A DNA stretch of 40,367 bases from the NCBI RefSeq assembly GCF_001043915.1, contig NZ_LABX01000027.1:1-40367 (forward strand). Reading direction: 5' to 3'. Position numbers and translations under genes: made by a program. Below, in pieces: positions 22,949 to 31,040 of the stretch (within the stretch, counting starts at the first letter, position 1; the number at the start of each line of letters is the position of its first letter). Under the pieces are notes generated by a model, which worked only from the letters and a program-made list of their open reading frames with translations, was not told the DNA's origin and made no database searches. The stretch is from Methylobacterium aquaticum. GTDB taxonomy: Bacteria > Pseudomonadota > Alphaproteobacteria > Rhizobiales > Beijerinckiaceae.

Positions 22949-23617
22949 TCAGGTGATCCGGCCGATGATCGCCTCCCGGGCCGCCCGCGAGCCGCAGAGC
23001 CGCTTCTTCGCCCGCTCCAGCACTGCCGACGGCGCCTCGGCCGGGGTGCCGGATGCGAAGGGCGGGGCGGGCGCGTATTCCAGGGTGAGCTGGACCGTCT
23101 CGGCCTCCTCGCGCCCGAGCAACTCGGCCACCACCGCGAGCCCGAAATCAATCCCCGAGGTCACGCCGCCGGCGGTGATCAGGGTGCCGTCGCGAACCAC
23201 CCGGTCCTGCACCGGCACGGCGCCGAAGCGGGCGAGGAAATCGTGCGCGTACCAGTGCGTCGTGGCCCGCTTGCCCGCCAGCAGCCCGGCCGCGCCGAGC
23301 ACCAGCGCCCCGGTGCAGACCGAGGTGAGGTAGCGGACCTCGGCCGCGCGCGTCCGCACGAAGTCCAGCACCGCCTCGTCCTCAAGAAGCGCGTTCACCC
23401 CGCTGCCGCCCGGGATGCAAAGCACGTCGAGGGGCGGGCAGGTCTCGAAGGTCGTGGTCGGCACGAACGGGATCCCGGTGGCCGAGCGCACTGCCTCCCC
23501 GTCCTTCCAGATCAGGTGGACCGCGCTGTCCGGCACCGAGGCGAAGACCTCGTAGGGACCGGTGAGGTCGAGCTGCTGGACCTGCGGAAAGACGAGGATT
23601 CCGAAGCTGAGCGACAA
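22949..23617 (-). CDS. DJ-1/PfpI-family protein, isonitrile hydratase-like
   Basis: A 222-residue protein of the DJ-1/PfpI superfamily. It has FGILVFPQVQQLDLTGPYEVFA at the start, the acidic residue and IPGGSGVNALL segment, and the nucleophile elbow SVCTGALVLGAAGLL with its Cys. The THWYAHDFLARFGA and TAGGVTSGIDFGLAVV motifs match cyclohexyl-isocyanide hydratase (InhA) most closely, which hydrates isonitriles to N-formamides. TTG 23617 is chosen because GGAGG lies seven bases upstream. It converges on the M23 gene with nine bases between the stops. Confidence 0.85.
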   Translation of the reverse strand: MSLSFGILVFPQVQQLDLTGPYEVFASVPDSAVHLIWKDGEAVRSATGIPFVPTTTFETCPPLDVLCIPGGSGVNALLEDEAVLDFVRTRAAEVRYLTSVCTGALVLGAAGLLAGKRATTHWYAHDFLARFGAVPVQDRVVRDGTLITAGGVTSGIDFGLAVVAELLGREEAETVQLTLEYAPAPPFASGTPAEAPSAVLERAKKRLCGSRAAREAIIGRIT

Positions 23618-23700
23618 GGGTGGGCCTCCCGGTGAGGCGTCAGGATCGTATGGGAGGGCGGTGGGTGGCAAGGGCGAAGGAGGATGAAGACGGTCGTGCG

Positions 23701-23925
23701 TCAGAGCGCGGTCCCGCTCCTCCCTGCCCGCACGTATCCCCGGGAGATCAGGCGGTCCTGCTGGCGGATGCGGCGCTCGGCCTCGCTGAGATCCGCGAGC
23801 GCGTCGGCGATCGCCCGGCGCAGGGCCAGGCCCGCATCGCCCCCGGCGGCCATGAGATAGGCCGCCGCGATCGTCTCGACGCCGGGCGCTCTCCCGTCCC
23901 ATCGTTCCGCCGGCTCGTGACTCAT
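23701..23925 (-). CDS. Small hypothetical protein
   Basis: A 74-residue protein, not recognised. It is helical and charged, with AAAYLMAAGGDAGLALRRAIADALADLSEAERRIRQQDRLISRGYVRAG filling most of the length, and no signal peptide or membrane helix. The start at 23925 (MSHEPAER) is preferred over the longer frame. Its helix could support protein contact, but no function is claimed. Confidence 0.55.
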   Translation of the reverse strand: MSHEPAERWDGRAPGVETIAAAYLMAAGGDAGLALRRAIADALADLSEAERRIRQQDRLISRGYVRAGRSGTAL

Positions 23926-24051
23926 GACCCATCCCCGCAACGGCGCCGGACTCGGCCGGCCCGCGTTAGAACATATCATGAACAAGCCACGGCCCGGCGG
24001 CCCGGTCAAGCTGTCTTCCCACTCGATCGTCCCAGCCGGACGGCGGCACAG

Positions 24052-24095
24052 GGCGTGGTGTCACATGGCGTGGTATCACATGGCGTGGTGTGGAG
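24052..24095. repeat. 15-bp tandem repeat
   Basis: The unit GGCGTGGTGTCACAT is followed by GGCGTGGTATCACAT and a partial third copy (GGCGTGGTGTGGAG). It lies just beyond the stop of the MBL hydrolase gene. Slippage in a neutral intergenic stretch is the simplest explanation. Confidence 0.75.
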
Positions 24096-24113
24096 AACGG
24101 AGATGGCGGTGGT

Positions 24114-25001
24114 TCAGGGCGTCCAGGTCGCCGCGGGATCGCCGGCCCTGACCGGCGCCTCGACGTAGCGCCCCGTCTCCGGCACCGCCACCACGGCGAA
24201 GTCGCGGGCGAGCGCGTGCAGGGCCTGGCGCAGGCCCGGGCCGTGCAGGGGCCGGCCGTGGCCGGTCAGGGCCAACTCGGGTTCGAGCTGGGCGAGAACC
24301 TCGACCGAGCGCCCGGCGGCGTCCCAGTCGATGGTGAGGTAGCGCGGGGGGCCGTGCATCTCGGGCGCCTGGGTGGCGACGGCGTAGCCCGATTCCTGCG
24401 CCGTGGCGACGACAGCGTCCCCGGCGATCAGCGTCCGGTCGGCGGCGCGCCAGAGCGAGACATGGCCGGGGGAATGGCCCGGGGTGTGGATCCAGCGCCA
24501 GCCCGGCAGGGGCGGCACGCTGCCATCCTCCGGCAACAGGCGCAGGCGGGCGCCGACATCGACGGGACGGGTCGGAAACAGCGGCGAGAGCCGGGCGACG
24601 AGGCCGCCGCCGACGCCCGGATCCGGGGCCGGATAGGCGGCGCTGCCGTCGAGATAGGGCCGCTCCAGGGGATGCGCCCAGACCGGAACGTCCCAGACCT
24701 CCGCCAGGTCCTCGAGGGCCCCGACATGGTCGAAATGGCCGTGGGTGAGCACGATCGCGGCCGGGCGGGCCCCGGCGCCGAACCGGGCGGCGGCCGCCGC
24801 TTCGATGGCGGCGCGCGATCCCACGATCCCGGCATCGATGAGCACCCAGCCCCGGTCGCCGGCCCCCGGCCGGCCCAGATACGCGACGTTGACGATCGCG
24901 TGGCGCTGACAGGCGAGGTCCGGCCGCAGGGCATGGGTGCCGTCCGGACCGGCGGGTGCGTCGGCGACCGACTCGGGGCCGATCGGGATCTGCTGGGTCA
25001 T
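24114..25001 (-). CDS. MBL-fold metallohydrolase
   Basis: A 295-residue protein with the metallo-beta-lactamase fold. The metal motif THGHFDHVG is present, followed by IHTPGHSPGHVSLWR (His), LIAGDAVV (Asp) and LTGHGRPLHG (His), so a dinuclear site is complete. The N terminus includes NVAYLGRPGAGDRGWVLIDAG, typical of glyoxalase II-like or quinolinase-like hydrolases. The substrate is unknown. ATG 25001 follows GAGGTG. The intergenic tandem repeat lies immediately downstream. Confidence 0.9.
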   Translation of the reverse strand: MTQQIPIGPESVADAPAGPDGTHALRPDLACQRHAIVNVAYLGRPGAGDRGWVLIDAGIVGSRAAIEAAAAARFGAGARPAAIVLTHGHFDHVGALEDLAEVWDVPVWAHPLERPYLDGSAAYPAPDPGVGGGLVARLSPLFPTRPVDVGARLRLLPEDGSVPPLPGWRWIHTPGHSPGHVSLWRAADRTLIAGDAVVATAQESGYAVATQAPEMHGPPRYLTIDWDAAGRSVEVLAQLEPELALTGHGRPLHGPGLRQALHALARDFAVVAVPETGRYVEAPVRAGDPAATWTP

Positions 25002-25107
25002 GCCGGCACCTCGCGACGGGGATGTCCGGCTCAATGCTCCCAAGGAGTATCTGTTCCGCGTTCGCTCATGTCCGCGATCGCCCATGCGGCGCGATCGCCC
25101 ATGCGGA

Positions 25108-25141
25108 AAGGCCCGCCGCCTCGGCCGAGGCGGCGGGCCTT
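25108..25141. terminator. Strong palindromic terminator after the MHS permease gene
   Basis: AAGGCCCGCCGCCTCGG (25108-25124) and its exact complement (25125-25141) form a 17-bp perfect inverted repeat. It lies 28 bases beyond the minus-strand stop at 25169. On that strand it ends CCTTTCC, so it should act as an intrinsic terminator for the aroE-permease operon. Confidence 0.75.
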
Positions 25142-25168
25142 CCTGACCGGCGATGGCCAGGGGGCGCT

Positions 25169-26503
25169 TCAGCGCTTGCCCAGCATCTCCATCGGCGTGC
25201 GGTAGGTCTCCCGCGCCGTGACGATCGAGACCGCCGCGATGCCGGCCGTGGCGGTGACGAAGGCGGCGACCGGGACCCAGCCGGTCGGGCCGTCGCCGAG
25301 GAGCGACGCGCTGATGACCGGGGCGAAGCCGCCCAGCGCGAAGCCGATCTGCGTGCCGATCGCCATGCCCGACAGGCGGACCTTGGTGTCGAACATCTCA
25401 CCGTAGAGCGACGGCCACACCCCGTTGGCCGCGCTGTAGACCACGCCCGAGAGCAGGATGCCGAAGACGAAGATCAGGGGCAGGTTGCCCTGGCTGATCG
25501 CCCACATGTAGGGCCAGATCAGCGCGGCGGAGCCCAGCGCCCCGAAGATGAAGACCGGGCGGCGGCCGATCCGGTCGGCGAGCGCGGCGAAGGCCGGGAT
25601 CGCGCCGAGCGCCACGACGTTGGCGAGGATCAGCACCGTCAGCATCGTCGGACGGTCGATCTTCATCGTGTTGACGGCATAGGACAGGGTGAAGACGCTG
25701 AAGATCGTGCTCACCACCGAGACCAGCGCCGCGAAGATCACCCGCAGCACGTCGTCCCACTGCTTGCGGAACAGCACCGCGACCGGCAGGCCCGCCGTCT
25801 CGTTCTCCTGCTCCTTCTCGAAGACCGGGGTCTCCGGCAGGGTGCGGCGGACCCAGAAGCCGACCGCGACCACGAGGGCGCTGAGGAAGAACGGGATGCG
25901 CCAGCCCCAGGACAGCATCTGCGCCTCGGGCATCTGGGTGATCGGCAGGAAGACCAGGGTCGCGAGGATCAGCCCGGCCTGGGTGCCGCTCAGGGTGAAG
26001 CTGGTGAAGAAGGCGCGCTTGTTGGCGGGCGCGTGTTCGAGGGTCATCGAGTTGGCGCCGGCCTGCTCGCCGGCGGCCGAGACGCCTTGCAGCAGGCGGG
26101 CGATGACGAGGAGGATCGGCGATAGGATGCCGATCTGGTCGTAGGTCGGCAGGCAGCCGATCATGAAGGTCGAGAGGCCCATCAGCAGCAGCGTGAAGGT
26201 GAGCACCTTCTTGCGGCCGAAGCGGTCGCCGATATGGCCGAGCGCCACCGCGCCGAGCGGGCGGGTGATGTAGGCGACGCCGAAGGTGGCGAACGACGCG
26301 ATCGCCGCAGCTTGCGGGTTTCCGGCGGAGAAGAACAGCTTCGGGAAGATCAGCGCTGCGGCGGTGCCGTAGATGAAGAAGTCGTAATACTCGACCGCGC
26401 TGCCGATCCAGCTCGCGAGCGCGGCTTTCCTCGGGGTTCTCACGGCGTCGGTCTCGGTCTCGGCGAGCGACGCGGCGCTCGCCGGAACGGCAGTAGAGGT
26501 CAT
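25169..26503 (-). CDS. MFS transporter, metabolite:H+ symporter (MHS) family
   Basis: A 444-residue protein with 12 predicted membrane helices. The MHS features are strong: the start of helix 1 (SWIGSAVEYYDFFIYGTAAALIF) and the loop 2-3 motif RPLGAVALGHIGDRFGRKKVL. Also present are EQAGANSMTLEHAP and the central loop with RRTLPETPVFEK. MHS members include ShiA (shikimate), KgtP and ProP. It follows a shikimate dehydrogenase gene in the same direction (96 bases apart), so shikimate or quinate is the likely cargo (inference). Confidence 0.92.
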   Translation of the reverse strand: MTSTAVPASAASLAETETDAVRTPRKAALASWIGSAVEYYDFFIYGTAAALIFPKLFFSAGNPQAAAIASFATFGVAYITRPLGAVALGHIGDRFGRKKVLTFTLLLMGLSTFMIGCLPTYDQIGILSPILLVIARLLQGVSAAGEQAGANSMTLEHAPANKRAFFTSFTLSGTQAGLILATLVFLPITQMPEAQMLSWGWRIPFFLSALVVAVGFWVRRTLPETPVFEKEQENETAGLPVAVLFRKQWDDVLRVIFAALVSVVSTIFSVFTLSYAVNTMKIDRPTMLTVLILANVVALGAIPAFAALADRIGRRPVFIFGALGSAALIWPYMWAISQGNLPLIFVFGILLSGVVYSAANGVWPSLYGEMFDTKVRLSGMAIGTQIGFALGGFAPVISASLLGDGPTGWVPVAAFVTATAGIAAVSIVTARETYRTPMEMLGKR

Positions 26504-26599
26504 CGGGCGTTTCCTGTCGGAGGGAAGGACGGGCCCGTTGGGTCGGGCCGCATTCTTGAAGGATTGGGTCGCGGCGCAGGGCCGACGACCGGGGTCGGC

Positions 26600-27463
26600 T
26601 CAGGCCGTCTGGCCGAGCTCGGCGAAGTGACGCAGCATCCGCTCCGGATCCGGGGTCAGGCCGGTGATGAGGCGGAACGCCTCGACCGCCTGGAACACCG
26701 CCATGCCGCCGCCATCGAGGGTGCGGCAGCCGATCCGGCGTGCCTCGCGCAGGAGCGCGGTCTCGAGGGGGAAGTAGACGATCTCGGCGACGAACAGCCC
26801 GGGGTGGAGGTACTCGGCCGGCAGCGGCAGGCCCGGATACTTGTCCATGCCGGTCGGCGTGCAATGGACGAGGCCGTCGGCGGCCGCCACCTCGGCGGCG
26901 AGGTCGGTGCAGGCCCGCGCTCGGCCGACGCCGAAGCGCTCGCACAGGGAGGCGGCGACCGAGGCCGCCCGTGCCGGATCGATGTCGTTGAGGACGAGGT
27001 CTCGGACCCCGAGGGTGAGAAGCGCGTGGGCCACCGCGGCGCCGGCGCCGCCGGCGCCGAGCTGCACCACGCGGTTCAGCGCGACATCCGGCAGGCCGCG
27101 CCGGAACGCCTCGGCGAAGCCCCACCAGTCGGTGTTGTGGCCGACGCGCTTGCCGTCGCGCAGGACGACGGTGTTGACGGCGCCGAGCGCGGCCGCGTCG
27201 GGCGACAGCGCGTCGAGATGGGCGAGCACCGCCTGCTTGCACGGATGGGTGATGTTGAGGCCGGAGAATCCCATCCGCTCGGCCGCGGTGAGCAGCTCCG
27301 GCAGCGCATCGGCGCCCAAGGCCAGCTTTTCCAGGTCGATCTTCTGGTAGAGGAGGCGCAGGCCCTGCGCGTCGCCCTCGTGCTCGTGCATCGCCGGGGT
27401 GCGGGACGCCTGGATGCCGTTGCCGATCAGGCCGGCCAGCACGGATGTGGGGTTCGCGCCCAT
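26600..27463 (-). CDS. Shikimate/quinate dehydrogenase (AroE family)
   Basis: A 287-residue AroE-fold protein. The substrate-binding domain has GNGIQASRTPAMHE and the catalytic Lys in NITHPCKQAVLAHLD. The Asp is in GHNTDWWGFAEAF. The dinucleotide fold starts at LGAGGAGAAVAHALL, and the C-terminal GGGMAVFQAVEAFRLITG is standard. The clustering with a 3-dehydroshikimate dehydratase and an MHS permease points to catabolic shikimate or quinate oxidation (NAD-linked, RifI2/YdiB-like) rather than biosynthesis, which would make the symbol aroE misleading. It diverges from the quiC-like gene. Confidence 0.88.
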   Translation of the reverse strand: MGANPTSVLAGLIGNGIQASRTPAMHEHEGDAQGLRLLYQKIDLEKLALGADALPELLTAAERMGFSGLNITHPCKQAVLAHLDALSPDAAALGAVNTVVLRDGKRVGHNTDWWGFAEAFRRGLPDVALNRVVQLGAGGAGAAVAHALLTLGVRDLVLNDIDPARAASVAASLCERFGVGRARACTDLAAEVAAADGLVHCTPTGMDKYPGLPLPAEYLHPGLFVAEIVYFPLETALLREARRIGCRTLDGGGMAVFQAVEAFRLITGLTPDPERMLRHFAELGQTA

Positions 27464-27520
27464 CGGCGGGCTCCTCTCGAACGTTCCTCGGATGGCGCGA
27501 TTGCGACGCGCTTGAATCGA

Positions 27521-27541
27521 ATTGTACTAACCGGTACGTTC
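27521..27541. promoter_or_regulatory. Candidate operator in the divergent quinate/shikimate promoter
   Basis: The short palindrome ACCGGT (27530-27535) is flanked by partly symmetrical bases (ACTA on one side, ACGT on the other), in an AT-rich patch between the two divergent genes. The form fits a TetR- or IclR-type site, but no regulator gene is adjacent. The support is weak. Confidence 0.3.
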
Positions 27542-27646
27542 ATGTCAAGCGCCAAAGGCGGGAGGCCGGACGGTCCCCGCGTCGGGCTCGACGGAGCCGG
27601 CCCCGTTTGCGATGAGAGCCGGCGGACGAGCGGAGGGGAGAACGCG

Positions 27647-29566
27647 ATGAGGAAGGCGATCGCCACGGTGTCGCTGAGCGGCACGCTGATCGAGAAGCTG
27701 GAGGCGATCGCGGCGGCGCGGTTCGACGGGGTCGAGATCTTCGAGAACGACCTTCTGTTCCATACCGGCTCGGCCCGCGACGTGCGCCGCTACGCCTCCG
27801 ATCTCGGTCTCTCGATCGACCTGTTCCAGCCGTTTCGCGATTTCGAGGGCGTGTCGGACGAGCAGCTGAAGCGCAACCTCGACCGGGCCGAGCGCAAGTT
27901 CGACCTGATGGAGGAACTCGGCGCGCCGCTGATCCTGGTCTGCTCGAATGTCGGCACCGAGGTGTCGGACGACGACGCGCGGATGGCCGACCAGCTCTAC
28001 CGGCTCGCCGAGCGGGCGGCGAAGCGCGGCCTGAAGATCGGCTTCGAAGCCCTGTCCTGGGGCACCCGGGTCCGCACCTTCGACCGGGCCTGGGGCATCG
28101 TCGAGCGGGCGAACCACCCGCATCTCGGCCTGATCCTCGACAGTTTCCACACCCTCGCCCTCCCCGACGACTGGTCGGGCATCGCCAGCCTGCCGGGCCA
28201 GCGGGTGTTCTTCGTCCAGTTGGCGGACGCGCCGCGCATCGGCATGAACCCGCTGACCTTGAGCCGCCACTTCCGCTGCCTGCCGGGCCAGGGCGATCTC
28301 GACGTGCCGGGCTTCCTCCAGGCGGTGCTCGCCTGCGGCTATACCGGCACGATCTCGCTCGAGATCTTCAACGACGACATGCGGGCTGCGCCGCCGCGCC
28401 AGACCGCCGCCGACGGCCACCGTTCGCTGCTCTTCCTGGAGGAGCGGGTGCGGCGCACCGAGGAGGCGGCGGCGCAAGCTCCCTCCCCGGCCCGCCGCCC
28501 CCGCCGCCGGGTCGAGCTGTTCGATCCGCCGCTGCCGCCGGCCATCGCCGGCCACCGCTTCATCGAGGTGGCGGTGGACGAGCGCTGCGAGGGGGGGCTG
28601 GCGCGCCTCCTCGGCCAGCTCGGCTTCACCCGGCTGGGGCACCACCGCAGCAAGGCGGTGACGCTCTACGGCCAGGGCGAGATCCGCATCGTGCTCAACC
28701 GCGAGCCGGATTCCTTCGCCTCATCCTATTTCCTGATGCACGGCCCCTCGGTCTGCGCCCAGGCCATCGCCACCGACGACGCGCTCGCGGCCCTCGGCCG
28801 GGCCGAAAGCTATGGCGCCGCCCGGTTCGGCGGCCGGATCGGGCCGGACGAAAACACCTTCCCGTCGATCCGCGCGCCGGATGGCAGCCTGATCATCCTC
28901 ACCGACCCGCAGACCGGCGGCGATTTCGAGCGCGACTTCGTGATGGACGGTGCGGCCGAGCCCACGGGCCTGCTCACCCGCGTCGACCACGTGGCGCAGG
29001 CCCTGCCGGACGGCCAGCTCGATTCCTGGGTGCTGTTCTACCGCGCGGTGCTCGGCCTCGAGCCGGAGGACGTGGTGGTCCTGCCCGACCCGTATGGGCT
29101 GGTGCGCAGCAAGGCGATGTCGAATGCCGAGCGCACCCTGCGGATCCCGCTCAACATCTCGGAGAGCCGCAACACCGCCACCGCCCGCCTGGTGACGAAC
29201 TTCGCGGGCGCGGGCGTGCACCATATCGCGCTGTCCACCGACGACATCTTCGCGGCGGCCGAGGCGCTCAAGGCCGCCGGTGCGACCTTGCTGCCGATCC
29301 CGGCCAATTACTACGACGACGTGGCGGCCCGCTTCGGCCTCGACGATGCGCTCATCGCCCGGATGCAGAGCTTGAGCATCCTCTACGACCGGGTCGGCGA
29401 GGGCGAATTCCTCCAGCTCTACACGACGCCGTTCGAGGAGCGGTTCTACTTCGAGATCGTGCAGCGCAAGGGCGGCTACGACCTGTACGGGGCGCCGAAC
29501 GCCCCGGTGCGGATGGCGGCCCTGGCGGCGTTGCGGGGCCCGAACCTGTCGCAGGTGCTGCGGTAG
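27647..29566 (+). CDS. quiC: 3-dehydroshikimate dehydratase fused to HPPD-like VOC domain
   Basis: A 639-residue fusion. The N-terminal TIM barrel (1 to about 270) is of the sugar-phosphate isomerase/epimerase type, with GVEIFENDLL, SIDLFQPFRDFEG and ILDSFHTLAL. It should convert 3-dehydroshikimate to protocatechuate. The C-terminal part (about 300-635) resembles 4-hydroxyphenylpyruvate dioxygenase. Its metal ligand positions are kept: His448 (VDHVAQ), His526 (VHHIALSTDDI) and Glu603 (FEIVQR). This matches the Pseudomonas QuiC1 architecture. The start follows GGAGGGGAG (27632-27640). It lies opposite shikimate dehydrogenase and an MHS permease, so the three can import and convert quinate or shikimate to protocatechuate, except that a 3-dehydroquinate dehydratase is not in the window. 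Confidence 0.9.
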   Translation: MRKAIATVSLSGTLIEKLEAIAAARFDGVEIFENDLLFHTGSARDVRRYASDLGLSIDLFQPFRDFEGVSDEQLKRNLDRAERKFDLMEELGAPLILVCSNVGTEVSDDDARMADQLYRLAERAAKRGLKIGFEALSWGTRVRTFDRAWGIVERANHPHLGLILDSFHTLALPDDWSGIASLPGQRVFFVQLADAPRIGMNPLTLSRHFRCLPGQGDLDVPGFLQAVLACGYTGTISLEIFNDDMRAAPPRQTAADGHRSLLFLEERVRRTEEAAAQAPSPARRPRRRVELFDPPLPPAIAGHRFIEVAVDERCEGGLARLLGQLGFTRLGHHRSKAVTLYGQGEIRIVLNREPDSFASSYFLMHGPSVCAQAIATDDALAALGRAESYGAARFGGRIGPDENTFPSIRAPDGSLIILTDPQTGGDFERDFVMDGAAEPTGLLTRVDHVAQALPDGQLDSWVLFYRAVLGLEPEDVVVLPDPYGLVRSKAMSNAERTLRIPLNISESRNTATARLVTNFAGAGVHHIALSTDDIFAAAEALKAAGATLLPIPANYYDDVAARFGLDDALIARMQSLSILYDRVGEGEFLQLYTTPFEERFYFEIVQRKGGYDLYGAPNAPVRMAALAALRGPNLSQVLR

Positions 29567-29652
29567 GTGTGTGGGAGGGGCGGGCACGCCGCCCCTCTGG
29601 TCCGGATCGCACGGGCAGACGTCTTCTCGATCGGCGCGACGACATTGAGAAC

Positions 29653-29700
29653 CTCCTGGTCATTCCGGGATCCGCTGCGCGGCCCCGGAATGACCAGGAG
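29653..29700. repeat. Perfect 17-bp inverted repeat, Rhizobiales-type
   Basis: The arm CTCCTGGTCATTCCGGG (29653-29669) pairs perfectly with 29684-29700 across a 14-base GC-rich loop. The GTCATTCCGGG core is a form widely seen in Rhizobiales intergenic repeats. It lies about 90 bases beyond the quiC-like stop and may also serve as its terminator. Confidence 0.7.
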
Positions 29701-29814
29701 GGCGACACATCCGTCGCGTATTCGTGGTCAACAGAGTTTCCAAGCAAAAAGCCACCGGAAGCACGGCGTCCGAGGGGTTTTGTCAAGCCGAAATCGAAGC
29801 TTATAAACTGCGAC

Positions 29815-29980
29815 GCGGAAGAAATCCCGGTCTGCGGCGAGAGCGCTTCACGATCGCGGTGCAATCGCGAAGCTTCTCTCGCTGTTTGATTTGACCAAAT
29901 TGTCTACGACGAACCGGTATCCACTTCGTCGGACGATGCTCTAGTCGTCGGGGTGGCTGGCCAGGCCGGATTTCCTCCGC
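29815..29980 (+). repeat. 63-bp palindromic repeat split by a two-hairpin element
   Basis: The left part is GCGGAAGAAATCCCGG and on to 29838. The right part (about 29944-29980) contains GTCGTCGGGG, then GGCTGGCCA and GGATTTCCTCCGC. Joined, they align almost base for base with the uninterrupted repeat at 18420-18482. The 105 bases between them are a copy of the two-hairpin repeat. The stretch from 29567 to 29991 holds no gene. Confidence 0.75.
29839..29943 (-). repeat. Two-hairpin dispersed repeat, copy c (nested)
   Basis: Read on the minus strand it begins AGAGCATCGTC and has hairpin 1 with GACGAA and TTCGTC around GTGGATACCGG. It then has the linker TTTGGTCAAATCAAACA, and hairpin 2 made of GAGAGAAGC...CGAT parts (GCTTC-CGAT with ATCG-GAAGC at 29845-29874). 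It matches copy a along its whole length and is inserted within another repeat. Confidence 0.8.
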
Positions 29981-29991
29981 GCCGCGGCATG

Positions 29992-30870
29992 TTACTTCTT
30001 CTCGTCCGCCTTCGGCGCCGCCGCGGTCTTCTCGATCTTGGCACTCTCGCGCAGCTTGGTGATGATGTCCTGCTGCGTCTTGCGGGTGAGGTAGGCTTCG
30101 ACCTGCTCCTTCATCTCGTCGAAGCTCGGCACCGGCTTGGTGCGCTTCTCCTCGACCTTGATGACGTGCCAGCCGAACTGGGTCTTGACCGGGTCGGAGA
30201 TCTTGCCCGCCTCGAGCTTGAACGCCGCGTCGGCGAAGGGCGCGACCATCCGCTCCTTGGTGAACCAGCCGAGATCGCCGCCCTCGGCCTTCGAGCCGGG
30301 ATCCTTCGAGGTCTCGGCCGCGACCTTGGCGAAGTCCTCGCCGCCCTTCAGGCGCGCGGCGATCTTCTTGGCCTCGGCCTCGTTGTCGACGAGGATGTGG
30401 CGGGCATGCACCTCCTCCTCCGGCTTCATCGCCTTGACGGTCTCGTCGTAGAGCGCCCGCTCGGCCTGCGGCGTCACCGCCTTCTTGGCCTCGCGCTCCA
30501 GGTACTCGTCGAGGAGGAGCTTGTCGCGGAAATAGGCGAGCTTGCGGACGAAGTCCGGGTTGTCGCCGATCTTGGCCTTCTCGGCCGCCTGGGCGCCGAT
30601 CTTCAGGTCGACCATGTAATCGACGAGGAGGTTCTTCTTCTGGGCGTCGTCGACGCCGGGCAGCGACAGGGCCGGGTCGTCGGCTGCGACCGCGAGGTCG
30701 CCGGCGGTGATGGTCGCGCCGTTGACCTTGGCGACGACCGTGTCGGGCGACGGGGCGGGCGTGGCCGCAGGCGCCGGCTGCTGGGCGAGCGCCGCGCCCG
30801 GTACCAGTCCAGGCAAGATCAGCCCGAGGGCGAGCGCGCCGTTGCGCCAGAGGGGAGAGAGGGTCGGCAT
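29992..30870 (-). CDS. Periplasmic peptidyl-prolyl isomerase (parvulin type)
   Basis: A 292-residue exported protein. A signal peptide (about 1-29, ending ALA-QQ) is followed by a Pro/Ala stretch and a SurA-like N-terminal helical region (VVAKVNGATITAGDLAVA, about 47-64). The PpiC rotamase domain (about 150-245) has ARHILVDNEAEAKKIAARLKGG, SKAEGGDLGWFTKERMV and TQFGWHVIKVEEKR. The C terminus is Lys-rich. It should help fold outer-membrane or periplasmic proteins. ATG 30870 follows AGGAT. Confidence 0.92.
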   Translation of the reverse strand: MPTLSPLWRNGALALGLILPGLVPGAALAQQPAPAATPAPSPDTVVAKVNGATITAGDLAVAADDPALSLPGVDDAQKKNLLVDYMVDLKIGAQAAEKAKIGDNPDFVRKLAYFRDKLLLDEYLEREAKKAVTPQAERALYDETVKAMKPEEEVHARHILVDNEAEAKKIAARLKGGEDFAKVAAETSKDPGSKAEGGDLGWFTKERMVAPFADAAFKLEAGKISDPVKTQFGWHVIKVEEKRTKPVPSFDEMKEQVEAYLTRKTQQDIITKLRESAKIEKTAAAPKADEKK

Positions 30871-30993
30871 GGCGTGATCCTTGGGGCCCGTGCGCGATGT
30901 CGGTTCGAGACCGGCGGACAGGTGGCAAAGATCGGCGAACAAGACAAGCGGTGCGCGCGCCACAGCGGCAGGGCCGCTGCCACGATCACGGAG

Positions 30994-31021
30994 TCCCCGC
31001 GGATGCCGTGATCCGCGGGGA
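30994..31021. repeat. Perfect 11-bp inverted repeat
   Basis: TCCCCGCGGAT (30994-31004) and ATCCGCGGGGA (31011-31021) flank a 6-base loop. It lies between the stop of the small exported protein gene and the parvulin start, both on the minus strand, so it may separate the two transcripts. No T-run follows. Confidence 0.6.
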
Positions 31022-31040
31022 TGCCGGAGCGCGTCAGGGC

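Noticed and set aside
26234..27646. An upstream extension of the quiC-like frame by about 470 residues.
   Set aside because: It runs antisense to the shikimate dehydrogenase and MHS genes. A good Shine-Dalgarno and the conserved TIM-barrel start lie at 27647.
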